In this document: piece after piece, positions 21,728 to 33,900 of the stretch | Position numbering within the stretch: position 1 is the stretch's first letter | How the letters are laid out: every line of letters begins with the position of its first letter | From: Phlebotomus papatasi | Taxonomy: Eukaryota > Arthropoda > Insecta > Diptera > Psychodidae | Assembly: GCF_024763615.1 (NCBI RefSeq) | Contig: NC_077224.1 | Coordinates: 79,990,712 to 80,054,711 of the forward strand | Direction of reading: 5' to 3' | Length of the DNA stretch: 64,000 bases | The notes under the pieces: generated by a model | Told to the model about the DNA's origin: nothing | Database searches by the model: none | What the model saw: the letters and a program-made list of their open reading frames with translations, nothing else | Position numbers and translations under genes: made by a program

Positions 21728-22725
21728 AGGGGAGTCTGGGGCAAAAAGTAACAGATTGAAAATTTGATAAAAGAGACCGAAGCTTCAAATTTTACTTTTG
21801 AAACTTTAAGAAATAGTAACAAACCATTGTCCTTCCCAATTTGTTACAGGACTAAAGGTTAAACCGTAGGAGAAAACAACTTCAGGATCTTTGTGACCCC
21901 CCTTTGAGAAAAACTTTAACTTTAAAAATTTCTGAAATTTTACCATCTCTACCTGCGCCCATTTCTTCCCCTCTAAAATCTTATTTTCCGGTTTATTTCG
22001 CAAACGACTCCTATAATATTTTTTCATTTTCGAATATGTTTTGGATGTAGTCAAGGTGAATATTTCGTCCTGAGACACCTATGACCGAAAAACATTTTCA
22101 TATTAAATTTTCGGAGGTCAAAGTTAACCAACTTTGGAGGGGCCTCTTTTTCAACCGATTCACTTAAATTTGGATTTTTTTGAATCGGTAATGAGTCGGT
22201 AATGCACTCGCAATTGATAAAACTTTCTGGAATTTACTTTTTTATTTGTCTATTGTTCATTTGTTACTTATGCCTAAAAACTACTAAACATTACTAAATC
22301 CTACGTTTCTTAAGACATTTCTTATTGTTATACTAATCAATACAATCGATAGTAAAGCGGTATTATTATGTACCCAAAAACCATACAAAAAAGATAATAC
22401 ACGAAGATCTGTTTCTCGTGAGTACGACGACTTTGCAAAGCTGGGACGGTTTGCCATCTTTTTTTATTTATTAGTCTTGTATATTTTTTTCAATCTAGAA
22501 ACTCAACGATTTCCAGTCTTCAGTGACCCTCTCATTTAGTTTTACATTGTCTAAGGGACTCTATACCCCTATTTGCCCCTTCGGTGGGCCTACTCCATAG
22601 GTGGGATGGCTGCCCCTCTGCAAACATATTTTTTAGGGTTTCTTGAAAGTGGCTTACAGATAATAATTTATTATCCCAAAATTTGATATTTTCAGTGGCT
22701 GAAACTGCCCCATTCTCCCCTATTT
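21728..22725. mobile_element. Remnants of GGGGCAAAAAGT-type and GGGGCAG-type elements with a dispersed repeat
   Basis: The left end AGGGGAGTCTGGGGCAAAAAGT at 21728 matches the start of 37231-38105, but the matching right end is missing. Positions 21968-22132 are copy B of the dispersed repeat at 4555. A terminus AACTGCCCCATTCTCCCCTA at 22698-22719 resembles the right end of 36605-36806. A CTTTGCCATC fragment lies at about 22450. This is a patchwork of truncated elements without genes. Confidence 0.5.
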
Positions 22726-22729
22726 AATT

Positions 22730-23236
22730 TCGGGCTTTACGAGCAGTCAAATCACATCGTAAGTTTTAGCATAGGAAAAAGATTTCTTTGTTTTTTCTTG
22801 CAGTTATATTGAAAGCATTTCAGGGTAATTTGATAAGTTAGATGCATATTTCCATCCATTTAAATTTTTAAATAACTGAAATTGATTTTACCCTAGCCAA
22901 AAGTATTGTGCTGATGACTATGAATTTTATCTTCGATCAAATTACTGTTCCTCTGTATCGTTGAACAATTGATTTTACATAAAATAGGATTAAAACGAAT
23001 CCTTCCACAACATTACTTTTCACTAATGGACTAGACTAGAGCAAATATTTATTCACTGAAACTTTTATTTCAGTAAAAAGAAAATTGGGTACTTAGATAA
23101 CTAAAACTGAAATAATATATTTTTAATACTTTAAAGGAGTTCAATATTCTTGATAAAATGAAAAAGAAGGAGCTATGGTTCCAACACATCTTTTAGATCA
23201 GGAAAATTTCTTAAAATCGAAATTCACATCCTTTTC
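22730..23236. other. No gene seen
   Basis: A+T-rich sequence without coding exons or assignable repeats. Confidence 0.45.
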
Positions 23237-23237
23237 C

Positions 23238-23937
23238 TACACTAAGAAAAAACCTAAAAAGTTAAAACAACTCTACGGCCGAGTTGAATTAACTCTACGA
23301 ATATCGATGTAATTGTTACTCGTTTTCGTTGTAAATTTTAGTAAATAGAGTTGAAACAACTCTTCGTGCGAGTTGAATTAATTCTTCGGATATCGATGTA
23401 ATTATTACTCTTTTTCGATGTAAAATTTCAGCTCGACTGAAGTATATGCTTAAGTGTTTTCGTTTTAAGAATATACTTCAGTCAAGAAGATTTTCGTGTG
23501 CAAAGGGCATATAAAACATCAACTAGAAATATACCTAACAGTGTTTCATGAAGACATGTGCTTACTCATACGTGATATTTCGCTCGGAACATAGGGAACT
23601 TGAGGTCAAAAAATATTAATAAATTAAATGATAAAATAAAAAAAAAACAAAATTGCAAAACATATTCATTTTGAGATTTAAGATTTATTTTAACTCTGAA
23701 AAATTATTTTTCTTAACTCTTGAAACGAATTATTTTAACTCTTATAACGAGTTATTTACACTCTTTTGTCATGTAAATTTTAGGAAAAAAAGTTAAAACA
23801 ACTCTTCCGAATATTACACCTAAATATTATAGAAGTAAAATCAACTCTAAAATATAGTTAATCGATAATCACATCGAAAAAGAGTTAATTCAACATCGAT
23901 TCGAGTAAGTTTTACTCGATTATTTTTCTGAGTGTAC
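23238..23937. mobile_element. CACTAAGAAAAAA...TTTTTCTGAGTG element with internal direct repeats
   Basis: The ends TACACTAAGAAAAAACC and TATTTTTCTGAGTGTA are inverted and resemble the CACTGAGA ends of the 49-52 kb elements. Inside, the block GTTAAAACAACTCTACGGCC / GAGTTGAATTAACTCTACG / ATATCGATGTAATTGTTACTC recurs in a second version at 23345-23425, and again as AACTCTT-rich motifs near 23700-23900. No ORF. Confidence 0.6.
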
Positions 23938-23939
23938 TT

Positions 23940-26320
23940 AAAAGCTTTGCATGTGTTAATCCTACTCTTTTGCACTCTTCTTCTCCCGTTGAACATTACG
24001 GCAAATTAAATTTAGTTCAGTCCAATTTGTAGTCCAAAAGAGTAGCATAGACTTATACTACTTATACAAATATTTGGAGAAAGAAAGGGACGCGAACGCG
24101 AATTTTGATTTAATGAAATTTCACCGGTCTGAAAAGTGTGCCGGAGGCATTAAGAACGACTTTGAGAACTTTAGCATGGATTAAAGTATTTTTTTATTTT
24201 TGTTTATTTAATTTATTGTTTGTAACCTGTATGAACTTCGGCCAATTGAGGATTTAAGTATGAGAAAAATATAAGATTTTTGACGTGGTTAATGTTTATT
24301 CAATTAGAAGAGATCGGGTATTTTGAGACGTACGTAAAAAAGAATGTAAACTGCTTATAATTTAACTTGAACACTTTTCAGTCCTATCAAAAATTAACAT
24401 TAGGAATAAACAATAAAAATGATAAAAGTGTCATGAATATCTCAGCTCTCCCCTAAAGTTGCATATGATGTTTTAGTCATATTTTTTGCATATCTTTAGG
24501 TTTTGAAAGCTAATAGGATAAAATGAACCATGCGGGATCAACGGCTACTCCTGCTACTACATTATCCTTGGAACACTTTGATGAGCACGTGCACAGAATA
24601 TTGGTCAAATGTAGACTTAATTGAAAATTGAAAATGATCAGTGGTAATTCCAGATAATTTTAAAGTGTCTGAGATTTTTACGGACTATCTCGGAGTGCTT
24701 GCAACTTGGAATGCGTGAAAATTCGATTTTGACTTGAGGATTTCCCGGGTTACCAAGGGTTCCCAAGAGTGGTTCCCAAAAAAAATCCTGGATTTTTTAG
24801 TGTATGAAAAATCTCCAAGGTTCCCATGGGTTTCTCGCGATATTTACTAACTTTCCAACATTAATTAAAGTTCTACTGCAAACGGTTAAGCAGAATGTAA
24901 TAAATCACCAGTCTACTTCAAAATCAATTTGAAAAAATATTATTTTACATTATTTTTCTTTAAAAAAAGAAATTTTCTACGTTAATAATTGTGTGCATGT
25001 GAAAAATCATTGCAGACTTCCTGGGAATGCATCAAGCTCATTCCACTGAGCATGATTCTGCTCATTGCGAATGGTTTTTGGGGAATTCATAAGACAGTAG
25101 AATCCTACCACCCTCGAACAGCTGCATTTCATGGGAATGCAGCATCACTGCAGGTGGGTGAATAAAATCAATAAACAGGGTCGAGTGTGGGATGATGCTC
25201 CTCATCCATTCACAAAACTCCGCGCTTCGCCCCCACTTAACCCATCAGCCCCTTATCCCTTAGATCCCAGGAAGTGGTCAGTACCGTGGGAGTTGGAACA
25301 GAGGTGAAGTGTCTGTCTCGCTTCTTTGGTGAATGTCTGGAGAAAGGTTTTTTTTTTATAAAGTCCACAAGTTTCAACACACAATATCGCGAATATTAAT
25401 ACAAAAGTGAAGCTATAATGGAAAAACATAAACACACGCAAAATGCTGAATTTCACGCTATTTGAAACTTTTTGGTGTGTTTGAAGGAGATTCGTGGTCA
25501 CCGGGTAAAGTGTGAGTAAGTGACTTTGCCGGGCTGGAAACTCCAGGCAAAAGTGATTTATTGTGACGTCTGCACGCAACATATTCCACATACGGAGCCT
25601 TATGCCAATTTTATGAAAATTCAGCGTGAAGGTAATCAAGCACTTCCGATTTTGGGGTCACACACAAAGAAGTAGTAGGTAGGTCGCTAAATTTGAAATT
25701 TAACGTTAAGCCTAGACACACTGTTATACTCGGTTTACTATAAATCATGGAAACGATGGGAACAGTGCACAAGTATCCGATAAGCTCCACAGCCAAGACA
25801 CTTCGCTAGAGCTTAGACGGTGCAGAAGTTATAAATAGTTTTTTTACGTTATAGGAATAGCGTAAGATTTAATATAATTTCCCGATATCACTTCAATTAA
25901 ATTAACCTATGAAAATTATTTACTCATTCGTAATATAGAACATTTATGCCTTTGGTTACAGTATTTCATCATTAATTTAGCAAACGTACTAACTTTTTTG
26001 AGTCAAGGGATGTTTTGCTACAAATAAATTCGAAGGTAAGCCATTCTAGAAAATGTGAACAGAAGTTAAAAGCTAAATGTTGCAAGTAGAGTTGTAAGGT
26101 ATCTAGATATTAATATTAAAATCATTAAAATAATGTTTCAATTTAAAATAATTAATATGTGTCCTGGCTGTGAGAATTTTCAAGTAAATTCTAGAAATCT
26201 TATAATGCTCAATTGGCTCAATTGAATTTAAAATTAAATTGTGAAAATCCTAGTGTGATAGCGCCGTAAGAACAGTTTTAAAGAAAATTTGAGAAAATAC
26301 ATGGGATAAAAAAATGGCAT
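23940..26320. other. No certain gene; G+C-richer patch at 25050-25650
   Basis: A minus-strand ORF of 128 codons (25639-25253) contains an internal ATG with a hydrophobic stretch MFFHYSFTFVLIFAILCVET that looks like a signal peptide. The start context is poor, no good donor follows, and the rest is featureless. I treat this as possible upstream or leader sequence, not a gene. Confidence 0.35.
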
Positions 26321-26324
26321 TGAA

Positions 26325-26580
26325 TAAATGAGCAGTAAAAAGTTAAAATTGAGCAGTAACAAAAAATTTAAAACAGTGATATTATCGTCCAAATTTTGGC
26401 AAAGGGAAAATAAAGCGCTTTTCTTTTTATCTGCAACAATTTTAAATGTTAAATATATAAATTAAACCCATTTTTGTAAAGATTTAAGTTTTTACTGATC
26501 ATAATTAGATATTTTACTGCTCATTTTTAATTTTTTTACTGCCCATTTTGAATTTTTTACTGCTCGTTTGTTTTTTGCCT
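26325..26580. repeat. Inverted and direct GAGCAGTAAAAA / TTTTTACTGCTC motifs
   Basis: AATGAGCAGTAAAAAGTT and ATTGAGCAGTAACAAAAAAT at 26327-26370 face three TTTTTTACTGCTCATTTT-like motifs at 26510-26570. The arrangement could form a stem or be the degenerate TIRs of an old element. Confidence 0.45.
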
Positions 26581-26640
26581 AAAAAATTATAATTTGAGAA
26601 TCAGTCAAAAATTAACTTTCTGGACAAAAATGATCTAATA

Positions 26641-27322
26641 TCAAAAGTTGCCCCACATACTACGCAGCACCAATATGGGTTTCGGCCCCGGTCATCAACA
26701 ATAGCTGCATTGCATGATCTGGTCAGTGACCTACAGCAGGCAAGAGATGATGGTAAAGAAGTAATTGCGATATTTGTGGACATCCGAAAAGCTTTTGATG
26801 CGGTTGACCATCAGATCCTGCTAAGAAAACTGTTTAGATACGGATTTGCTGGGCCCTCCTTGGCTTGGATGATAAGCTATTTATCCGGCAGAACGCAAAA
26901 AGTGAGATACGATGATGGCATGTCGGAGGAAGCATATGTTGCAGCTGGAGTACCGCAGGGCAGTCGCCTTGGCCCTATTCTATTCACAATTTTCATCAAT
27001 GATATTGAGGATGCTGGAATGTCGGGTAGGCTTTTCATTTATGCCGATGATATATGCATTGTGCATACAGGAAATTATCTAAATGAGGTTTATCATCATG
27101 CGCAACAGGATCTTGACAAACTAAACAACTGGGCTGAAATGAAACTAAATGAAAAAAGGTGAAAATAAAATAACAGTGAATGAAATAAAAACACAATACA
27201 TGCATCTTGGTAAATTAAATACAGATAAAAAATTACAATATGATAAAAACGATATCACTAAAATCTTAAAATTTAAATATCTAGGAATTATAATAGATAA
27301 CAAGTTAAAATTTGATGATCAG
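26641..27322 (+). pseudogene. Truncated non-LTR retrotransposon reverse transcriptase
   Basis: The open frame from about 26645 to the TGA near 27160 shows the ordered reverse-transcriptase blocks of a LINE-type element. They are YGFRPRSSTIAAL, then IFVDIRKAFDAVDH (first catalytic aspartate), GVPQGSRLGPILFTIFINDI, and YADD at about 27043 (the catalytic pair). After AEMKLNEK the frame is broken near 27155-27165. A shifted frame continues with KTQYMHLGKLN and FKYLGIIIDNKLKFDDQ, the conserved sequence just after the palm domain. The endonuclease, 5' part and 3' end are absent, so this is a 5'- and 3'-truncated, frameshifted fossil. Its clade cannot be fixed by eye. It normally would copy its own RNA at a chromosomal nick. 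Confidence 0.85.
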
Positions 27323-27331
27323 TGACTTCAG

Positions 27332-27502
27332 TGGGCACCCCAGTCACCCGATTGCAACTCCATTGAAATTCTCTGGGATCTTCTCGACCAAAAGGTTCGA
27401 GAGAAGGCGCCGACATCAGTTCCAACCTTGGTGGAAGCACTTCAGGATGCATGGGCAAAGTTTCCTTCTGACATTTTGGAGAAATTGAACAACAGGAATT
27501 GA
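27332..27502 (+). pseudogene. C-terminal fragment of a Tc1/mariner transposase
   Basis: Fifty-six codons and a TGA in one frame. The peptide WAPQSPDCNSIEILWDLLDQ and the following KVREKAPTSVPTLVEALQDA match the end of Tc1-family transposases, where W.SQSPDLNPIENLWD contains the third catalytic acidic residue (here the E of SIE). The N-terminal DNA-binding part and the first two catalytic residues are missing. It starts 10 bp after the reverse-transcriptase fragment ends, so one element is broken against the other. Tail sequences up to about 27745 may include the element's own inverted repeat. Confidence 0.85.
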
Positions 27503-27649
27503 AATACACTAATGGAAATTGATATTTTTTTTCTCAGATAAAAATTACGAACTGCAGATTTTCCTGAAATAATGAAGTAGTGCGACGAGGCACTCAAGAA
27601 AAATTCAAGAATCTTGACCGTTTCCTTCTCCTCCAAAGGAAAAATCCGA

Positions 27650-27745
27650 AAAACAGCTAAGTTTTGGCCTTCTAATTGACACTCCCCCTTAATTCGCAAT
27701 GCATTAGGGGGGAGTCTAAATTAGGAGACCAAAAATTAACTGTTT
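27650..27745. repeat. Perfect inverted repeat of about 40 bp, likely Tc1-type ends
   Basis: AACAGCTAAGTTTTGGCC plus TTCTAATTGACACTCCCCC pairs with GGGGGAGTCTAAATTAGGAG plus ACCAAAAATTAACTGTTTT around a 16-bp centre. It lies 150 bp after the Tc1 transposase stop, so it may be that element's end joined to another. A related GGCCTCCTAATTAGGGGCACTCCC lies at about 12490. Confidence 0.6.
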
Positions 27746-27749
27746 TCTT

Positions 27750-28600
27750 TTTCTGGTTTTACGCCATTTTTCATACGAGAAGGATACGATCAAGTCTTTA
27801 TTTTTTTCGAAAAAAAATATATATAATAAAATGGCTGTCTAAAGTACTTCACTAGAGCGTTTTGTCGCAGCACTCTCTAATTAACGTGAAATGTGTATCT
27901 GATAATTCTTATATGAAGAACAATTAAAATAATTTTCGATTTTCATAAGTTTTTTTCATATTTAAACCAAGAAAAACTAGAAAAAATCTTGAAATCACGT
28001 GCTTCAAAATTTTTGATGTTTGCTCAAGTGCATGCAAGTTTACTCGACAGTCTTTGGCTTTCGTCTCTGTATTTTCAAAAATACAATCATTTTTATTAGA
28101 CATAAGTTTTAAAAAAATCGTTTTTAATAAAAACAACGAAACCAAGAGGCTTCATAAATGTTTAAGGATTGATTATGGTTTCAAATTGCAAATATGTGTT
28201 TTTCTTGATTTTGTATTGTTTTTATTGTTTTTAAAGCTAAAATCTATTGATGAATATTGTATAGAGTTTTGATTCACATTTAAAAAATATATATCATTTT
28301 TTTAAGAGTAAATAGATGCAGAAATTATGATATTTGATTGTTGCGATGATGAAGAAAAATACTTGACAGATCGAGTTGCTCCGAAAAAATTAAATATTAT
28401 CAAAATTTTTACTAGATAATATGAACTAAAATATTAAATAAAAATTACCATTTGTATTACTTTTTAATTAATTAAAAAAAAATCAATTTTCATTCAAAAA
28501 TTTTGTCGTGAAATAGTAAAACAATACGCTTTTTTACTTTACCGTTTATTAATATTTCTTTGAATGGTTTTAAAAGGAAATCGATCAATCAAGAAACTGT
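27750..28600. other. No gene seen
   Basis: Very A+T-rich. Overlapping ORFs on both strands (27924-28272) have no domain signature. Confidence 0.5.
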
Positions 28601-28835
28601 TTCTTAAGGTATCTATACACTGACAGTAATTTATGTCAAAAATTGTTTTATTTTAAGAAATTGACGGTATTTCCTTCAGGAAGAAATGTACAAAAAATCT
28701 GGTAAGAGAAGATCTTTCGACGAAATTGCTTCTTATGAACTTATTTCTTTCCGTAAAAAAATGCGCTTTTGAAGGAAAGTGCCTGCAGTGCTGTATATAA
28801 AAACGTAAAAGTTTTGTCAAAAATGCGATTTTTAA

Positions 28836-28973
28836 AGACCTTTACACATTGGAAGCAATTTTCGTCAAAAATTGTATTTTTGACAGAATTTTGACGTTTT
28901 CGCCTAGAGAAGTGCAGACGATTTCCTTCAAAAAGCAATTTTTGACGAAAATTGTTCCCAATGTGTAGAGGCC
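28836..28973. mobile_element. GGCCTCTACACATTGGG hairpin MITE, second copy, with flanking duplicates
   Basis: GACCTTTACACATTGGAAGC at the left and TTCCCAATGTGTAGAGGCC at the right, same interior as 9445-9586. Just outside, AAATTGCTCACAATAATGTG and TAGAGGTCTTTACA (to about 29015), and ATCTATACACTGACAGTAAT (about 28610), are further diverged ends. Two or three copies thus sit in or next to each other. Confidence 0.7.
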
Positions 28974-29188
28974 CTGACGAAAATTGCTCACAATAATGTG
29001 TAGAGGTCTTTACATTTAAAAGAAGTCTTTAACCAGAGAGGCAAATTTGAAAAAGTTTTGTTTTGGATATATTTTACAAAGGCGATCTCGAATTCACAAA
29101 AATGTGGAAATATTTTATCGAGTTTTGATTTTGGAGAAGAACAATGAAAAATTTTAGCAAATTTTGAAACAGAGATTGGCCTTCTCAT

Positions 29189-29221
29189 GGGGGGGGGGGC
29201 AGAGACAGGTTAGGGGGGGGG
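29189..29221 (+). repeat. Two long G runs (G11 and G9)
   Basis: Runs of 11 G (29189-29199) and 9 G (29213-29221) separated by 13 bp, followed by C-rich CCCCTGCCCCACCCCG. Quadruplex or hairpin formation is possible. They lie just upstream of a truncated GGGGC-type element end. Confidence 0.6.
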
Positions 29222-29257
29222 CAATGTACCCCTGCCCCACCCCGTTGTTAAGCCCCT

Positions 29258-29494
29258 GCCTGATACTATTTGCCCCAGCGGCCCCAGCATTTTTGAAAAT
29301 GTCCACAAAATTACCTTTTATAAATTGGCTCAATAAACGTATTTCCTTACAAAATAGAGGAAAATTACTTTCACAAAGTTGTAGAGCGGTAAATTTCCTA
29401 TAAAACTGCGCTAATTAGAAATTTCTGGGGCGTTCGAGTAGTTTGTAAAAAAATAAACTACCCGTTTTGTTACTTTTTGCCCCAGTCTCCCCTA
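29258..29494. mobile_element. Truncated right half of the GGGGCAAAAAGT-type TIR element
   Basis: Collinear with the last 220 bp of 37231-38105 (TTTGCCCCAGC, CACAAAATTACCTTTTATAA, TAGAGCNGTAAATTTCCTAT, AAATTTCTGGGGCG), ending CTTTTTGCCCCAGTCTCCCC plus TA. The left half is lost. Confidence 0.75.
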
Positions 29495-29499
29495 CCAAA

Positions 29500-30710
29500 T
29501 ACGAATCGGAAATTTTTCTTTGAAGAGAAGTTCTTGAATCTAAATATCCTCCTTTTAATGAAGCTTTAAAGCGGTTTTCAATTATTTTGTGGATAATAAA
29601 AATAATAATTACCTATTATCTTCTCTAGATGGTAAAAATAAGAAATGATCTTTATCTTTTCTAGGCATATACTATTCGTTGTGTTTTACAACTCTACCTG
29701 CGAGTGTGCTAATTCAAACAATAAACCGATTATAATTGCAGAATTGATCTTTTAAAGTTATACAGCTTTTGTGACATAGAAGTACTTAATCTATATCTTC
29801 GTATATAATACAAATAGTTGAATGACTCTATAACTTTACCTCAATTACCGAGTTTCTTACCATCTTTTTAGCTGACATCTTGTTGCAATGTAAGCAGAAA
29901 AAAATCTAAAATTGGATGAAAAATAAAACAATAAAACAAAAAATATTTATCAACTGTTGTACCTTATTCTTGGAAAGCAAGTTCATTCGTGCTTTTTAGT
30001 TAAACGTGAAAACGCGAATACAGTAGTGCAAAAACATTCAAGCGCGCTTCATCTAAAGTTACTTAGCCTTTTCCGCTGCGGTTTTATGTGGTTAATAGAA
30101 TTAAAGAAATATCTTATTGCTTAAAACCTAAAAACATTTATTTTTTAATTTTTAATCGTAATAAAATCATTGTTTTTATACATTGTTTATAAACTAATGT
30201 TTCTGATTTAATTAAAATTGAAACAAATCTTTAAAAGTTAGGGGGAAAAACGATTTTTTACAATTGTTTAATTCTGTTGAATTTTGTAAATTTCTTTTCT
30301 CTTCTTTGTGCTTGTTTTTGCAGAATTTTTGTAACTGACTCAACAAAAATAATTATTTTTTTATTAGTTTCTCCTGAATTCACGTGCAAATTTTACACAG
30401 ACAGAGTGTGAAGTGGAAAAATTCCCATCATCTCAATAATCCGATAAAGCTTAGACTTATCGTTGGAGCTTGCGCGCAAAGGTAGTTAATATCGTTGATT
30501 CTTTGCATATCAATTAAATTTTATTCAGTTGTACGGTATGAGCTATTGTTTGAATCTTGGTGGGGGGTGGCTAGAAAAGTGATTTAAAATTGTTCTGTAG
30601 AACATCGTCGTACTCCATTTGATGGTAAAACGCTGAAAAGTGCGGGAAATTGAGGTGGTGATCCCGCGTGGAAGTGAATTTAGTGCTTCTGGATTATTGG
30701 CTTTTATTGT
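29500..30710. other. Upstream flank of the 30948 gene
   Basis: No coding exon recognised. A+T-rich to about 30370, then a slightly richer stretch to 30700. Confidence 0.45.
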
Positions 30711-30716
30711 GCGAAG

Positions 30717-30723
30717 TATAAAT
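30717..30723 (+). promoter_or_regulatory. Possible TATA box for the secreted-protein gene
   Basis: TATAAAT in GCGAAGTATAAATTAGG lies 225-230 bp upstream of the ATG at 30948. This would give a 5' leader of about 200 nt without an intron. No strong initiator was recognised at the expected distance, so this is tentative. Confidence 0.35.
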
Positions 30724-30947
30724 TAGGTGATATCAATTGGACAGGATCTTGCTGTTTCTACTGAAATCTGGCGTCAATCTAGATTAATATATTAATAATA
30801 GCGCAGTAGTGGGTTAATTAGTTTCCGCAAAACACAGAAATTCTTCATTTTTCTCAACTCGTATTTTTCCAACAAAAGTTCAATAGAATTTTCTGTGGAC
30901 TATCCATTTAGTTTCACCCTGGCAGAGTGGCTTTTTGGACGTGAAAA

Positions 30948-33900
30948 ATGACTCGAACTGTTTTGTTTTGTTTCCTTGTGACCTTTGCTATTTTGATAAA
31001 TCTACGAAAGATATCAGCTTGCGTAAGTTGAATTTTGTACACTGAATTCTTACGATAGATTTATGCTAATCAGCCTGTATTTTTTTAATAATTTTTTTCT
31101 CAACAGAATGGATACAAGACAAAATTGCATTACCTGGAAAATTGCGACAGCAATTCTATAATTAAAGTGGATAATAACTTTACGGTGGATCTCACTAAGA
31201 ATTGCGAAGTTATAGCAAATGGATGCATTCATACTGTAGGCTTCCAGAAGGCTTACGTAGGGATTATCTTTTTTTAAAGTTGTTCCTAAAGTCCTAAACT
31301 TAAGGATGTTTTCCATTCTAGATGAGAGCGACTATAAGGAAAAATGGGATGGTAATGCATCGAATGGAAGCGGATTTATGCGACACAATGTCCAAGGCAT
31401 CTGAAGAAGCTAAAAACTATCTTAGACTTTTCGGACTTCCGGATAGATGTCCAGTTGAACCAGTGAGTAAAATAATTGCCAAATTAAATAAATTTGATTT
31501 CCTTAATGTTTAAAATTGGGTTCGAAGGTTAAATTGACTGGAACTTTGTAGAGATCAGCTGAGTAGCTTTTAAAAGCTTACATGAATTTCGAAGGCTAAA
31601 GAGCATGTTTTCCCTGATTCTTGCACGCTTAAACAATAAGAAATATATTTTATTTATATCGTTTAAGCTGATAAAATTCTAATATTTTTTTTTTAATTTT
31701 TTTTATTATTATTTATTTGCTCTCCAAAGAATATTTACAATGTACAGCTGTTTGTTTTAAATAAATTAAAAAGGTATTTTAATATTATTTTTTATTTTTT
31801 ATCATATTATTTATTATATTTATATTATTATTTATTATATTATTTTAATATTATATATTAATATTATTAATATTAATATTTTAATAATAAAAAAAATAAA
31901 AAAATATATTAATATTTATTAAATATTGCTAAAGATTCAGCTGTTTAGTCCTCTTCGGGAAAACTATTAAACTTTCTAAATTATTTACCTTTAATAAAGA
32001 CACTAATTACTAAAATTTGTTAAAAAATTCTGCACTTAAGATTAAAATAAATTAAAATAGGGAGAAGTGGGGTAATCTTGAATTTGGGCACTTCGGAAAT
32101 AGAGATTTTTTGTCACAATTTTAAATGGATCTGGACCTTACCATGGTATAATTTAGATCGATAAACCTATTGCGAATCTGAATTATATTTAGAAGAGACT
32201 CAGTTCCATTAACCGTTTAAGCTTTAAGGACGATTGGGTCTCCGGCTAGAATGATAACTAACGGATGGAGCATTTTAATTTACAAATGGTATATTTTTCA
32301 TAAATTCTTTGTAATTTTTAAGTTTTAGATCCCACAAAAATAAATATAACACGAAATGGTAGCAACATATACAGAGAATATATTTTTATTAAATTTAAAA
32401 TTTTACTGGTGTTAAAGATAGAAAATTTTTCAGAAAAATTCAAAAAATTGCGAATTTTACGTATTTTTCATAAAGGTTTTAGGAACTATTATCCTCGTGC
32501 AATCATTATAAATTTTGTGCTAATAACATAACATAAGATACTCTTTCATTCGGTAAAAGTTTTAAAATGCTTGCATTTGGTTTCATACCAAAACTAAAAA
32601 AAACACTTAAGAAAAAATATACCACATTTTTGTACGGAAAATGTATGAGAATGATGAGAATGACCCTGGTCTCCGGTGACCCAAAAATAAAATTTTTCCT
32701 ACGATCTTCTAAAATTGTGCTTTGCTAAAAAAGTCAGAAAAAGTGATTTTTTATGACCCCCGATTTATGATCTTCTCGTCCTTAAAGGGTTAAAGAAATA
32801 TCCTTTTCTAAAAGAGCCCCAATTTAAATTTACCCCGCGTCACCCTATATTTTAAAACTTAAAATTCCACACCAAATTTCCTTAGTGACAAGTTCACTTT
32901 CACTTGAGTTTTTTTTTTTTAAATTCTTCTGAGAATACTTTAAATTATATAGCGTTGCATTTTATTGTGAAAATTGTTTATTTTTATGGAATTTTCACTT
33001 TTCTTTAGGAATGTTGTTTAAGAAATAATAAATTTAAAATTTGCATTCGATGTCAATTTGAACTTTGAAACATTACAAAAATCACGTATTAAATTAAATT
33101 TTAATTAATTAATTAAATAATTTAATTTAATCAAAATTGATATAATTGAGAAACTTGAAATAAGAAGAAGATAAGTAATAAACTTAAATTAAATAAAAAA
33201 AAAATATTTTAGACTCATTATATTGCTTGAATATAATGAATAATAACATATTTAGCTCTGAATTTATTCTATGTAAGATAGTTTATAAAAAAAATATTTG
33301 AAGTTTTTAAAGGGTGAGGTCAGTTTCAGGCAGGTTTTTGGGCCATGGCTTATTAAATAATTCAGAATATTCATTGCAAAAGTTCAGCAAATTACTTACT
33401 TTTAATTTTAAATCTTGAAATATTAAAAAAATTATAAAAGTTTGTTTAAAAAATATAAAAATGATTTATTTTTGAATTTTCTAAAGGAATACTAATTTTA
33501 ATGATAAACTTTCAGAAATAATTATGCCCGAAAATAATTGCTTTCTTAAGAATTTCAGGAATTACAGACTTTTAAATATTATTATGAAAGTTCTACACTG
33601 AAAAGGTTAAGTTCTAAAGATATATTGGCTATTTATTGTTTAACATTATTATTAAACTGTTAAGTAGATGAGTATCAATATATCAAAAGACTCTCAAAAT
33701 TTGAAATGCATACGAAACTTCCCTATTTCCTCCTATTTTTTTTTAATAAAAAAAAAAGAGATGGCAAAGCATTCCAACTTTGCGAAATACTTAAAAGCAA
33801 CTTAAAAGTTTACTTATGTTTACTTCCCAAATTTAATCAAATCGCTTGAGGCCTTTCAGAGTGGTTTAGCTCTGATCTTCGAAAATTCGATATCAAAAAT

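Noticed and set aside
25253..25639. 128-codon minus-strand ORF with a signal-like peptide
   Set aside because: The hydrophobic stretch begins at an internal ATG with poor context, no donor follows, and the rest lacks features.
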